From Candidatus Kapaibacterium sp. (lineage in GTDB: Bacteria; Bacteroidota; Ignavibacteria; Kapaibacteriales; Kapaibacteriaceae), in assembly GCA_030833725.1 (NCBI GenBank), contig JAURGP010000010.1, positions 1 through 49,169 of the forward strand: 49,169 bases of DNA. Direction: 5' to 3'. Both the position numbers and the translations under genes were made by a program. The notes beneath the pieces were generated by a model. That model was not told where the DNA came from. It ran no database searches and worked only from the letters and a program-made list of their open reading frames with translations. The first letter of the stretch is position 1. Every line of letters starts with the position of its first letter. Positions 25,977 through 34,400 of this stretch are shown here, one piece after another.

Positions 25977-25984
25977 TACATTTG
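25977..25984 (+). promoter_or_regulatory. Candidate -7 box (TACATTTG) upstream of terC
   Basis: Exact TAnnTTTG match in the 51-bp gap between the divergent polA and terC genes. It ends 3 nt before an ATG that opens a seven-codon reading frame, and 23 nt before the terC GTG. Confidence 0.45.
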
Positions 25985-25987
25985 CTC

Positions 25988-26011
25988 ATGCATTTGCGTG
26001 AGGAATTGTGA
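25988..26011 (+). CDS. Possible seven-codon leader peptide overlapping the terC start
   Basis: ATG CAT TTG CGT GAG GAA TTG TGA encodes MHLREEL and stops at a TGA that overlaps the terC GTG (GTGA). The ATG is 3 nt after a TAnnTTTG box, the arrangement seen at other starts in this window. It could couple translation to terC, or simply be chance; the same bases also supply GAGG as a Shine-Dalgarno sequence for terC. Confidence 0.25.
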   Translation: MHLREEL

Positions 26012-26961
26012 TCGAACTTGCTGAGCTCCTGCCCTGGGCGGGCTTCCTTCTGGTAGTCACCATCTTACTGGCGCTGGACCTTGGTGTGTTCAATCGAACA
26101 CCCCACGTGGTGAAGCTCAGCGAAGCACTAGGCTGGGTTGTAGTATGGGTAAGTCTGGCGCTGGCCTTCAACGGCTACGTGTACTACTCGCGCGGACCGG
26201 AGGCCGCCACGGAGTTCTTTGCCGGCTACCTATTGGAACAGTCGCTGTCCGTGGACAACATCTTCGTGATCATCTTGATTCTGCGATACTTCAAGGTAGC
26301 CCCGCAGTATCACCACAAGGTGCTGTTCTGGGGAATCATTGGTGCCGTTGTCATGCGCGGCGTGATGATCGGCGTGGGTGCGGCGCTGATTCATGCCTTC
26401 GACTGGATCTTCTACGTGTTTGGCGCTTTCCTGATCTTCACCGGGATCAAGATGGCCTTCTCTTCCGAGGAGGCGGCCGACATGGAAAACAACACGGCCG
26501 TAAAGCTGTCCCGCCGGTTCCTTCGGATTACCAACGAGTACCATCAGGATCAGTTTTCCGTAATGAAGGATGGCGTGCGGTACTTTACACCCCTCTTCGT
26601 CGTGCTGCTTACGATCGAGTTTACGGACCTGATCTTTGCCGTCGACTCCATCCCGGCCATCTTCGCCATTACCGACGACACCTTCATCGTGTTCACGTCG
26701 AACATCTTTGCGGTGATGGGCTTGCGATCAATGTTCTTTGCCGTATCGGGTGTGATGAACCTGTTCCACTACCTGAAGTACGGACTGAGTCTGATCCTGA
26801 GTTTTATCGGCGTAAAGATGTTCATCAGCAACTGGTACCACATTCCCGTGGAGTATGCCCTCGGTACCATTGCCGTGATCCTAGCCATCTCCATTGTGGC
26901 CTCGATCATGTTCCCGGCTAGCGACCACAATGCGGACACCTCGGATGATCAGCATCCGTAG
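26008..26961 (+). CDS. TerC/Alx-family integral membrane protein
   Basis: 317 residues, about eight transmembrane helices. Recognised from WAGFLLVVTILLALDLGVFNR at the N-terminus, EFFAGYLLEQSLSVDNIFVI with the conserved acidic residue in SVDN, and TIEFTDLIFAVDSIPAIFAIT with the second S/D-rich signature. Members are linked to tellurite resistance, alkaline response (Alx) and manganese export; which applies here is unknown. The start is a GTG preceded by GAGG. There is no room for the Mn/pH riboswitch often found before alx. The 3' end overlaps the convergent potassium channel gene by 44 bp. The C-terminus is hydrophilic and Asp-rich. Confidence 0.92.
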   Translation: MIELAELLPWAGFLLVVTILLALDLGVFNRTPHVVKLSEALGWVVVWVSLALAFNGYVYYSRGPEAATEFFAGYLLEQSLSVDNIFVIILILRYFKVAPQYHHKVLFWGIIGAVVMRGVMIGVGAALIHAFDWIFYVFGAFLIFTGIKMAFSSEEAADMENNTAVKLSRRFLRITNEYHQDQFSVMKDGVRYFTPLFVVLLTIEFTDLIFAVDSIPAIFAITDDTFIVFTSNIFAVMGLRSMFFAVSGVMNLFHYLKYGLSLILSFIGVKMFISNWYHIPVEYALGTIAVILAISIVASIMFPASDHNADTSDDQHP

Positions 26962-27718
26962 GGGGCTTTTTCCAGACGAGTTCGGCGAAACCACTCACGA
27001 GAATACCCGTTGGAATGGCAAACAAGCCTAGACCGAGAACCGCTGTCAGTGCACCCAGTACCTTACCGAACGTGGTCACGGGATAGACGTCGCCATATCC
27101 CACGGTGGTAATTGTCATGGCCGACCACCACATCGTGGCAGGGATACTGTGAAACTTGTCCGGTTGAGCTACACTCTCGGCGTCGTACATCAGCGCCGAC
27201 GACAGTACCAGAAGAAACGAGATAAAGAACACTGAGCTTACCAGTGGATGTCGCTTGGCAACAACCACCTCACGAATCATCTGCAGTGCTTGAACATATC
27301 GCGAGAGTTTGAGCAGTCGCGTCAGCCGCAACAGACGGGCCAGCCGAAGAGTGCGGAGAGAGTATCCGAAGAACGGCACCACCGATGGCAGAATTGCCAA
27401 CACATCGATGACTGCCATTGGCGTGGTAACGTAACGCAGTCTGCCCAGTACCGGATGATCATAGCGGGGATCTTCAACACAGGACCACAGACGCAGCAAG
27501 TACTCCGCAACGAAGACCACCACAACAAGGAGATCGATGCGCACGAGCCACGAGCCATAGGACTGGCGAATCTCAGGTATCGATCCCACGATGACCACTG
27601 CTACCGAGGCAACAATGACGGTGATCAGCGTCCACCGAACCAAGAGTGCAGAGATAGCTGGACTCCGCTCATCCAACATTGCGTACGTCCACTGACGGAG
27701 CGACCGATACTTCGACAT
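26918..27718 (-). CDS. Voltage-gated potassium channel (six-helix type)
   Basis: 266 residues with S1-S6. The voltage sensor S4 has Arg or Lys at every third position (LRTLRLARLLRLTRLLKLSRY), and the selectivity filter TTVGYGD with following YPVTTFGKVLG identifies a K+ channel of the Kv/KvAP type. S1-S3 acids are present (IDLLVVVVFVAEYLLRLW). The last residues CPHCGR contain a CxxC pair, a half zinc-ribbon, odd at the end of such a channel. Its 3' end overlaps terC by 44 bp; its ATG is only 18 bp from the divergent lipoprotein start, so the two promoters must overlap the opposite coding ends. Confidence 0.93.
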   Translation of the reverse strand: MSKYRSLRQWTYAMLDERSPAISALLVRWTLITVIVASVAVVIVGSIPEIRQSYGSWLVRIDLLVVVVFVAEYLLRLWSCVEDPRYDHPVLGRLRYVTTPMAVIDVLAILPSVVPFFGYSLRTLRLARLLRLTRLLKLSRYVQALQMIREVVVAKRHPLVSSVFFISFLLVLSSALMYDAESVAQPDKFHSIPATMWWSAMTITTVGYGDVYPVTTFGKVLGALTAVLGLGLFAIPTGILVSGFAELVWKKPPTDADHPRCPHCGR

Positions 27719-27724
27719 ACCACC

Positions 27725-27732
27725 TACCTTTG
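27725..27732 (+). promoter_or_regulatory. Candidate -7 box (TACCTTTG) directly before the NlpC/P60 gene
   Basis: Exact TAnnTTTG match ending 4 nt before the GTG start at 27737, within the 18-bp gap between two divergent genes. It would yield a leaderless or nearly leaderless mRNA. Confidence 0.45.
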
Positions 27733-27736
27733 TGAT

Positions 27737-28216
27737 GTGAACACAGCGAATCTACATGTTCAGCCGTTGCTAGCGCTGGTTGCTGCTGTTTGTATCGCAG
27801 TTCTCTCAAGCTGTGCATCTGCCTCGACTTCAGCCTCGACTTCAGCGTCGACTTCAGCGTCGACACCATTGTTGAGCTATGCCAGCGAACTTGATGGCAC
27901 ACCGTACTGCTATGGTGGGGCAACCACGGACTGCTTTGACTGTTCAGGGTTCGTCACTCACTGCTACCAGAAGTTCGGGCTGTCACTGCCCCGAACCACG
28001 TCAGAATTGTATGCCATCGGTGAGCGAGTGATTGATGGTCTTCGTCCGGGGGATCTCGTGTTCTTCAACACAAACGGTCGATCGGTATCCCACGTTGGCA
28101 TCTACCTCGGCGATGATCGGTTCATCCATGCCTCCACATCTCGTGGCGTCATCACCTCGATGCTGACCGAGCGATACTGGCAGCAGAGGTATCTGGGTGC
28201 CCGCCGCCTCCCGTAG
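27737..28216 (+). CDS. NlpC/P60-family cell-wall endopeptidase lipoprotein
   Basis: 159 residues. The GTG at 27737 gives a lipoprotein signal ending VLSSC (lipobox, Cys about residue 27), then a linker of four ASTS/ASTP units, and then the NlpC/P60 cysteine peptidase domain, which cuts D-Glu-linked peptides in peptidoglycan. The catalytic Cys lies in DCFDCSGFV, the His in SVSHVGIYLG and the third residue in FIHAS; PRTTSELYAIGERV and LRPGDLVFFN are conserved. The frame is open further upstream, but that extension runs antisense through the potassium channel gene and lacks homology. Start choice is supported by the -7 box and the signal peptide. Confidence 0.9.
   Translation: MNTANLHVQPLLALVAAVCIAVLSSCASASTSASTSASTSASTPLLSYASELDGTPYCYGGATTDCFDCSGFVTHCYQKFGLSLPRTTSELYAIGERVIDGLRPGDLVFFNTNGRSVSHVGIYLGDDRFIHASTSRGVITSMLTERYWQQRYLGARRLP
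27821..27868 (+). repeat. 12-bp tandem repeat, four units, in the lipoprotein linker
   Basis: Units GCCTCGACTTCA (twice), GCGTCGACTTCA and GCGTCGACACCA encode ASTS ASTS ASTS ASTP. In-frame gain or loss of units would only change linker length between the lipid anchor and the peptidase. Confidence 0.9.
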
Positions 28217-28373
28217 CCTCCCGTAGGCTGCCAACATGACATGTCATCTTGCCCTAGATGGCGCATTCCAGACGTTGCACATGCCAGAATGGCAGCATTT
28301 GATGTTTGGCACGGTTTTCCGAGACATCATTTCCGTACCCAAAAACGAACATTTGAACCCGAAAGGAATACCA
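28217..28373 (+). promoter_or_regulatory. dnaK leader/promoter region with two inverted repeats
   Basis: The 157-bp gap before dnaK holds a perfect palindrome ATGACATGTCAT (28236-28247) and TGCCA-GAA-TGGCA (28282-28294). Neither is the CIRCE element, and I see no clear sigma-32 or sigma-54 promoter. GAAAGGA about 9 nt before the ATG is a plausible ribosome binding site, one of the better ones in the window. Either repeat could be an operator for heat-shock control; unproven. Confidence 0.35.
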
Positions 28374-30266
28374 ATGGGAAAAATTATCGGAATCGACCTC
28401 GGAACAACGAACTCCGTGGTTGCCGTGATGGAAGGCACCTCACCGGTCGTGATCGCTAATAGTGAAGGCGGTCGGACGACTCCATCCATCGTAGGCTTTA
28501 CCAAGGGTGGTGAGCGCCTGGTTGGTCAGGCTGCAAAGCGCCAGGCCGTTACCAACCCGTCGAACACGGTTTACTCCATCAAGCGCTTCATGGGCCGTCA
28601 GATGGCCGAAGTCAGCGAAGAGTCCACGTCGGTACCCTACAACGTGGTAGCGGGCGACAACAACACCGCTCGTGTGGACATTGATGGCCGTGTGTACTCT
28701 CCGCCTGAGATCTCGGCCATGATTCTGCAGAAGATGAAGCAAACCGCCGAGGAGTACCTAGGCGAGAAGATCACGGAAGCGGTGATCACCGTTCCAGCCT
28801 ACTTCAACGACGCCCAGCGTCAGGCTACCAAGGATGCAGGCGAGATTGCCGGTCTTACGGTAAAGCGTATCATCAACGAACCAACCGCAGCTGCCCTGGC
28901 CTATGGCCTAGACAAAAAGGGTGTGAACCAAACCGTTGCCGTCTATGACCTGGGCGGTGGTACGTTCGATATCTCCGTACTCGAGATCGGCGACGGTGTG
29001 TTTGAAGTGAAAAGCACCAATGGTGACACGCACCTCGGTGGCGACAACTTCGATCATCGTCTGATCGAGTTCCTGGCCGATGAGTTTCAGAAGCAGGAAG
29101 GGATCGATCTCCGCAAGGATGCCATGGCACATCAGCGTTTGCGCGAAGCTGCCGAGAAGGCCAAGATCGAACTCTCCGGTGCCTTGCAAACGGACGTCAA
29201 CCTGCCGTTTATCACAGCAACGCAGGACGGACCAAAGCACCTCAACGTGAACATCACACGTGCCAAGTTCGAGTCGCTCTGCTCCGACCTCTTCGATCGG
29301 TCGCTAAAGCCCCTTGAAGCCGCACTCCGCGATGCCAACCTTACTCCATCACAGATCGATGAAGTGATTCTGGTAGGGGGCTCAACGCGCATTCCGAAGA
29401 TTCAGGAACTGGTCAAGAACTTCTTTGGCAAGGATCCATCGAAGGGTGTGAACCCCGACGAGGTTGTTGCCATTGGCGCTGCCATTCAAGGTGGAGTACT
29501 GGCCGGTGATGTAAAGGACGTGTTGCTGTTGGACGTAACGCCACTGTCGCTTGGTATCGAAACCATGGGTTCGGTGATGACCACCATGATCCCGGCCAAT
29601 ACGACGATCCCCCACAAGAAGACGGAAACGTTCTCTACAGCATCCGATAGCCAACCCAGTGTGGAAATCCACATCCTGCAGGGCGAGCGTCCGATGGCCT
29701 CCGACAACAAGACCCTCGGCAAGTTCCACCTGGACGGTATCCCACCGGCACCGCGGGGAGTCCCGCAGATCGAGGTCACCTTCGACATCGATGCCAACGG
29801 TATCCTGAGCGTTACTGCAAAGGACAAGGCTTCCGGCAAGGAGCAGAACATCCGCATCACGGGTTCCAGCGGTCTGGACAAGTCCGAGGTGGAAAAGATG
29901 AAGCGGGAAGCCCAGGAACATGCCGCAGAGGACAAGAAGCGCAAAGAGGACATCGAAGTGAAGAATCAGGCCGACAACCTGATCTACAGCACCGACAAGC
30001 AGCTCAAGGACTTCGACGACAAGCTGGATGCCGACACCAAGGACCGCATTACCAAGGCTAAGGATCGTCTCCAAGATGCTGTGAACAACAACCCTGCCGA
30101 CGTGCGTCCGGCCATGGATGCACTGAATCAGGTGTGGAGCGAAGCGTCGACGAAGATGTACGAGCAGAGTGCCGCCAGCGAACAGGCCGGAGCTGAGCAA
30201 CCCTCTGCCGAAGCCGACGCTGGTGTTGAAGATGCCGACTTCACCGTTGTGGACGACCAGAAGTAA
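28374..30266 (+). CDS. dnaK: Chaperone DnaK (Hsp70)
   Basis: ATP-driven protein-folding chaperone, 630 residues. I use the ATG at 28374 ([21 protein letters not shown]); the open frame upstream lacks homology. Hsp70 signatures: GIDLGTTNS (phosphate 1), [21 protein letters not shown] (phosphate 2 region), [23 protein letters not shown] (signature 3), [20 protein letters not shown] and the substrate-binding domain with [18 protein letters not shown]; the tail ends [11 protein letters not shown]. The VGG of signature 3 is encoded by an exact copy of GGTAGGGGGCT (29372-29382). dnaJ and grpE are not adjacent, and a strong terminator follows, so dnaK is probably a single-gene unit. Confidence 0.98.
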   Translation: MGKIIGIDLGTTNSVVAVMEGTSPVVIANSEGGRTTPSIVGFTKGGERLVGQAAKRQAVTNPSNTVYSIKRFMGRQMAEVSEESTSVPYNVVAGDNNTARVDIDGRVYSPPEISAMILQKMKQTAEEYLGEKITEAVITVPAYFNDAQRQATKDAGEIAGLTVKRIINEPTAAALAYGLDKKGVNQTVAVYDLGGGTFDISVLEIGDGVFEVKSTNGDTHLGGDNFDHRLIEFLADEFQKQEGIDLRKDAMAHQRLREAAEKAKIELSGALQTDVNLPFITATQDGPKHLNVNITRAKFESLCSDLFDRSLKPLEAALRDANLTPSQIDEVILVGGSTRIPKIQELVKNFFGKDPSKGVNPDEVVAIGAAIQGGVLAGDVKDVLLLDVTPLSLGIETMGSVMTTMIPANTTIPHKKTETFSTASDSQPSVEIHILQGERPMASDNKTLGKFHLDGIPPAPRGVPQIEVTFDIDANGILSVTAKDKASGKEQNIRITGSSGLDKSEVEKMKREAQEHAAEDKKRKEDIEVKNQADNLIYSTDKQLKDFDDKLDADTKDRITKAKDRLQDAVNNNPADVRPAMDALNQVWSEASTKMYEQSAASEQAGAEQPSAEADAGVEDADFTVVDDQK

Positions 30267-30317
30267 CATCAGCCACCCAGCCTGAGCCCAACACGCTCCG
30301 GCAAGTAAGCATACCAC

Positions 30318-30361
30318 AAGCCCCCTTGCAACCTGCATGCGAGGGGGCTTTGTGTTATTTT
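30318..30361 (+). terminator. Rho-independent terminator after dnaK
   Basis: A 13-bp stem pairs 30318-30330 with 30338-30350 (one G-T wobble) around a 7-nt loop, followed by a T-rich stretch (TGTGTTATTTT). The two arms contain AGCCCCCT and AGGGGGCT, that is, two facing copies of the octamer repeated through the window. Confidence 0.88.
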
Positions 30362-30366
30362 CCCAC

Positions 30367-31416
30367 ATGGTAACTACTCGGTCTCGCGTTGTAGAGCTCA
30401 GTGAGCACTCACCCGTTCAAGTGTTCGGATTTGTTGGCATTGCCCTAGGGGTTGCCACACTCCTGTTCATGTTTGTCGCCTCTCCGTTGTTGGAGCTGTT
30501 TTTCGAGAACTTCTTGCGCAGTGCCGTTGTGCGAGATGGCTCGGCTGTCGTGTACCGAATTGCGGAAAACCGACAGGACGAAATCCTTGTCACATCTCCG
30601 TACACCACGTGGGCCTTGGTTGACCCCTTCACGGTTGGAAGGCTACCGTCTGTCCGTGTGGACGACCAGGGAACGTTTGTACAGCCCTCATACCGTGCCG
30701 AGTACGTCTTTCGGCCGTTCATCGCTCTGGCTCCCTTCACGCTGGTAGGGGGCTTTGCCTTCGCTGCCCTGCTCACCACGTTGCTCGGTGGACCCCTCGG
30801 TTTCCTCTCCCAGAAGATTCAGCGGGAAGTGCTTGTCGCGTTGGACCGCTTAGCCCTGGCACAGTTTGGTGAGCATACACCGCAGGAGGTCCAGCAGCTT
30901 CAGAAGGATCTCCTTCGCGCAGATGTTCGCAGGCTCCATGACCTGGCCGATGTGTACGGTGTGTCGTTCAGCGATCTTGAGTTGCTTCAGCAGGCTGTGC
31001 TGTGGATGGAGGCATCCGGTGCAACAAGAATTCGCCGGTCGCTGGTAGCGATCAAGTTCTACATGCGCGAGTACTTCACGGATCGCTACGCCAACACGAT
31101 CCTTGGACTGGTGTACATGGGAGCTGCCGTGTTGATCATTGTGATTGGCATTCGCGGATTGAAGTTTCTACCGGCCACCGATCCGAGCGTAGTGCTGAGT
31201 GCCTTGGCGCTGGAGTTCATGCTGCTGATCACGTATGCGGCGGTATTGATGTACGGACGCACTGAGGAGAGCCCGGGTCTTCGCATTCAGGGAGTGGGGT
31301 CGGGGGCAGCGTCGCAAGCAGCGTCGGAAGGTGATCGTGAATCTGAACAGCTCCTCCGGGCCTTTCTCGCGATCCGTCGGTCAGGTCCGGATCGTTCGCA
31401 GGGAGAACGGTCATGA
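30367..31416 (+). CDS. Membrane protein of unknown function, coupled to the following ATPase gene
   Basis: 349 residues; I do not recognise the family. The ATG at 30367 is 6 nt past the dnaK terminator tail, and TATTTTCC ends 3 nt before it. Helix 1 spans about residues 20-45, helix 2 about 115-140 (PFTLVGGFAFAALLTTLLGG), and a pair lies near 245-300 (ILGLVYMGAAVLIIVIGIRGL and LSALALEFMLLITYAAVLMY). Between helices 2 and 3 is a charged, probably helical cytoplasmic stretch (QKIQREVLVALDRLALAQFGEHTPQEVQQLQKDLLR read in parts). The C-terminus is polar and charged. The TGA overlaps the next ATG (ATGA), so it is co-translated with a STAND-type ATPase; a membrane sensor or anchor for that ATPase is a reasonable guess. 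Confidence 0.7.
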   Translation: MVTTRSRVVELSEHSPVQVFGFVGIALGVATLLFMFVASPLLELFFENFLRSAVVRDGSAVVYRIAENRQDEILVTSPYTTWALVDPFTVGRLPSVRVDDQGTFVQPSYRAEYVFRPFIALAPFTLVGGFAFAALLTTLLGGPLGFLSQKIQREVLVALDRLALAQFGEHTPQEVQQLQKDLLRADVRRLHDLADVYGVSFSDLELLQQAVLWMEASGATRIRRSLVAIKFYMREYFTDRYANTILGLVYMGAAVLIIVIGIRGLKFLPATDPSVVLSALALEFMLLITYAAVLMYGRTEESPGLRIQGVGSGAASQAASEGDRESEQLLRAFLAIRRSGPDRSQGERS

Positions 31417-34400
31417 CGATTCCCGGAAGAGAAGATCTCGCGCAGGTTCTCAACCGCGCACTGGCCGAGGTGCGCAGTGGTCGCGGCTCGCTGCTGTTCC
31501 TTCGTGGTGAGGCTGGGATGGGAAAGTCGCACGCAGTTACTGCACTCGCCGAAGCGGCGAAATCAACAGGACAGCCGTGCGTCCGCGTGGATTGCACACC
31601 TCCGATCGGTTCGATCCAGGTGGCCTCCATTCAACCTCTGCAACCCTTCGGACGAGCAATCGAACTTCTCTACATGGAGAGTGAGCAGGCAGCAAAGAAA
31701 CGCCTGGCAATGAACATTGGCATGTCGCTGCTGGCTTCGCTACCGATTGCCGGCGACATCTTCTACGCCGTAAAGGCCATCACGCAGGACGTCGATGAGT
31801 ACAAGCGAGAAACTGCTGCACTACAGCAGAAAAAGCGAACGGCCGTGGTGGAGTGTGTGGACGCTCTGGAGCGCGCGGCACAACAACAACCGTTTGTACT
31901 CCTCGTAGATGATGCCCATTGGTCCGACCCCCAGAGCATCGAGGTCCTCCGCATCCTTGCAGCGCGGATCTCGGAGATTCCTCTACTGTTGGTCTGCACG
32001 GTAACCTCCAGTCTTGCCGAGCGCGTGAACCTGCCCCTGGCTAGCCTCCTTCGCGATGTGCCGTCCCACGTACACAACCTGGTGCCTCTCACGCGTCAGG
32101 GCGTAGACGACGTTTTGGCTGCACTGGCGCCGATCATCGTTGCCACAGAACAGCAACGTGTCTTCTTGTTCGATCGCACAGCTGGCAGTCCAGGCATTCT
32201 GTTGGAGTACGTAGAGTACCTGCGTCGCACACAGCAGATCGATGCGGATGGATCCATTGCGTCTTCGGCCTTGGATGACCAAGGTCTGAAGCTGAGCGAT
32301 CATCCAGCAACTGACATGCTCCTGCATGATGTACCGACAGATGATGCCATGACGCTAGCCCTGTGTGCCGCTGAGGGTAGGGAGTGCACGGCCTTCATGG
32401 TTGCTGCGCTGATGAATGTGGACGTGCTTACAGCAATACGCACGCTGCGACGCATCGAACACAGTACGGGCATGATTCGCAGCCTTGGCATGCGAACACG
32501 CTATGGTGTGAAGACCACCGTGTATGAGTTCACCCAATCCGTGGCCTACACGTTCTTCCTGCACTATCCGGAGTACGAAGAGCGGCGCCACCTCCATCAG
32601 CGCATTGCGGAGATCCTCACCCGTGAACACGATGCAGCAGCTCTTCAGGAGGTACGCCATCAGTTGGCGGCCGTGATAGCCGCGCATAGTCTAGAGATCG
32701 ACGACACCGTAACGGCGGCACGCATGCTCCAAGAGAGCTACGATGGCTGCCTCCAGTTTGGAAGCCCGGAAACGGCACGTCTCATTCAGCAGGATTTCCT
32801 ACTCCAACCCACCTTTGCAGATCTGCGCATCGCACCAGACACGAGCACAGAGTCGTCGACGGATTCCGGTGTACCAGTGGCCATCAACCAACAGCTTCGT
32901 TCGGCTGCTACCGCCCTACTCGATGGTGTGGCTGATCGATGTCTGAGCTTGGCACGCGTGGTACTCGACCAACCATCGTGCACCACGTCCGAGCGTGTGG
33001 AAGCACTCTGCCTTGCTGCACGCGCGTGCAGCGAGATTGGTGCCTCTGCTGATGCCATGGCCTACGTTGATGAGGCTAGTCAGTTGCCGGATGTAGGAAT
33101 GCGCGATCAGTGCCTTCTCTTGAACGTACGAGCGGTACTGGCGATGCACTCAGGTGATGTGGAGATGGCGCGCATGCTTCTGCACGATGCCGCGCAGTTT
33201 GCCCAACGCCTCTCGGCCTCCAGCAGAATACTTACGCTAGGGAACATCATGCTTCTTCAGCGGCAGGCCGGCGAACCCGTTCAGGAACAGTTTCAGCGCA
33301 CAGTCCGGACGCTGGTTGAGGATCGGTCGTGGTCGGGATTCAAGCAGGATTTATCGTCGGCACTAACGATGATTGCCTCCGTTCTGCTGTTGGTGGTGGG
33401 TGTAGGCATCAGTCGCGCCCAAGCCCCCTTCAATCCGCACGAGCGTTTGATGGAGCGGGCTCATCCCACACCGGTGGAACGAGCAGACCGGATGAAGGAA
33501 GAGATGCCGCTCGTACCGCTGATCCCACTGATCGATGAATCAGCTGTCTTCCCATCGATGTTCACCAATGTGCTCATGATCACCGAAGAGAACGATCCTC
33601 TGCCGGTGCAGAATGAGTCCTCGATTGCGGTGAACCCTCTAAACCCCCGAAACCTCATTGGATCGGCCGTCGACTATCGCAATAACTCGTCTACCAAGGC
33701 CTACTACAGCAGCGATGCTGGTCGTACGTGGAGTAACGTGGATCTTGGCCAAGCCCGCCCGGGATGGAGGTCCTCGAACGACCCATCGGTGTGTTTCGAT
33801 CATCTGGGAAGGGGCTACCTGTGCTATGGCGGCTTCAACCGACAGGGAAATGCTCAGTTCGGCGAAAACGGTGTATTTGTGTCGATGACCGACGACGGCG
33901 GTGCCACATGGGCAACGACGCACATTGCCGTGATCATTCACACGGGACAGCAAACGGCTGATAGTGCGTTCGAAGACAAGTACTACATCCACGCCGACAC
34001 GGCCCAGTCATCACCGCACCGGGGCAACCTGTACATCCCGTGGAAGCGTGTGATCAATAGCGACTCCTCCACACAGATCGTGATTGCCCGTAGTACTGAC
34101 CGCGGACTGACATGGCTTCCACCAGTGGCTGTCAGTGACCGGTTTTCCCAAACCAGCGAGCATCCAACGTTTGGTCAGAGTTTCCCCCTTGCCCGCACTG
34201 GCCCGGATGGCAGCGTGCACCTCGTATGGAACTCCGGTACCGAGCAGGCAATTCGCTATGCTCGCTCTACCGACGGTGGTGAATCCTGGACGGAGCCACG
34301 GATTCTACACCGATACAATGCCTTCGGAACGAAGAGCGAGGTTGCGGGGAACGTGAATTCACGCGTGAAGGGTGTGGTCCGTGCCGAGGCGTATCCTACG

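Noticed and set aside
25957-26007. Manganese/pH riboswitch before terC/alx
   Set aside because: Only 51 bp lie between polA and terC, too short, and no conserved hairpins are visible.
27248-27736. Upstream extension of the NlpC lipoprotein frame
   Set aside because: The extension is antisense to the potassium channel, has low complexity without homology, and would bury the lipoprotein signal peptide.
28300-28330. TTTGGCACGG before dnaK as a sigma-54 -24 element
   Set aside because: The -12 GC element is missing at the needed distance (TTTTCC found instead).
29382-30368. Long open frame antisense to dnaK (328 codons)
   Set aside because: It mirrors the codon structure of dnaK, shows no recognisable domain, and dnaK is certain. 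The same holds for long antisense frames over ade (2498-3343), polA (23620-24777) and thrS (16888-17796).
32300-33360. Antiviral STAND (Avs-like) defence gene
   Set aside because: The Walker B form fits MalT/AAA_16-type STAND ATPases, no nuclease, protease or other effector domain is fused, and neighbouring genes are housekeeping or secreted proteins.
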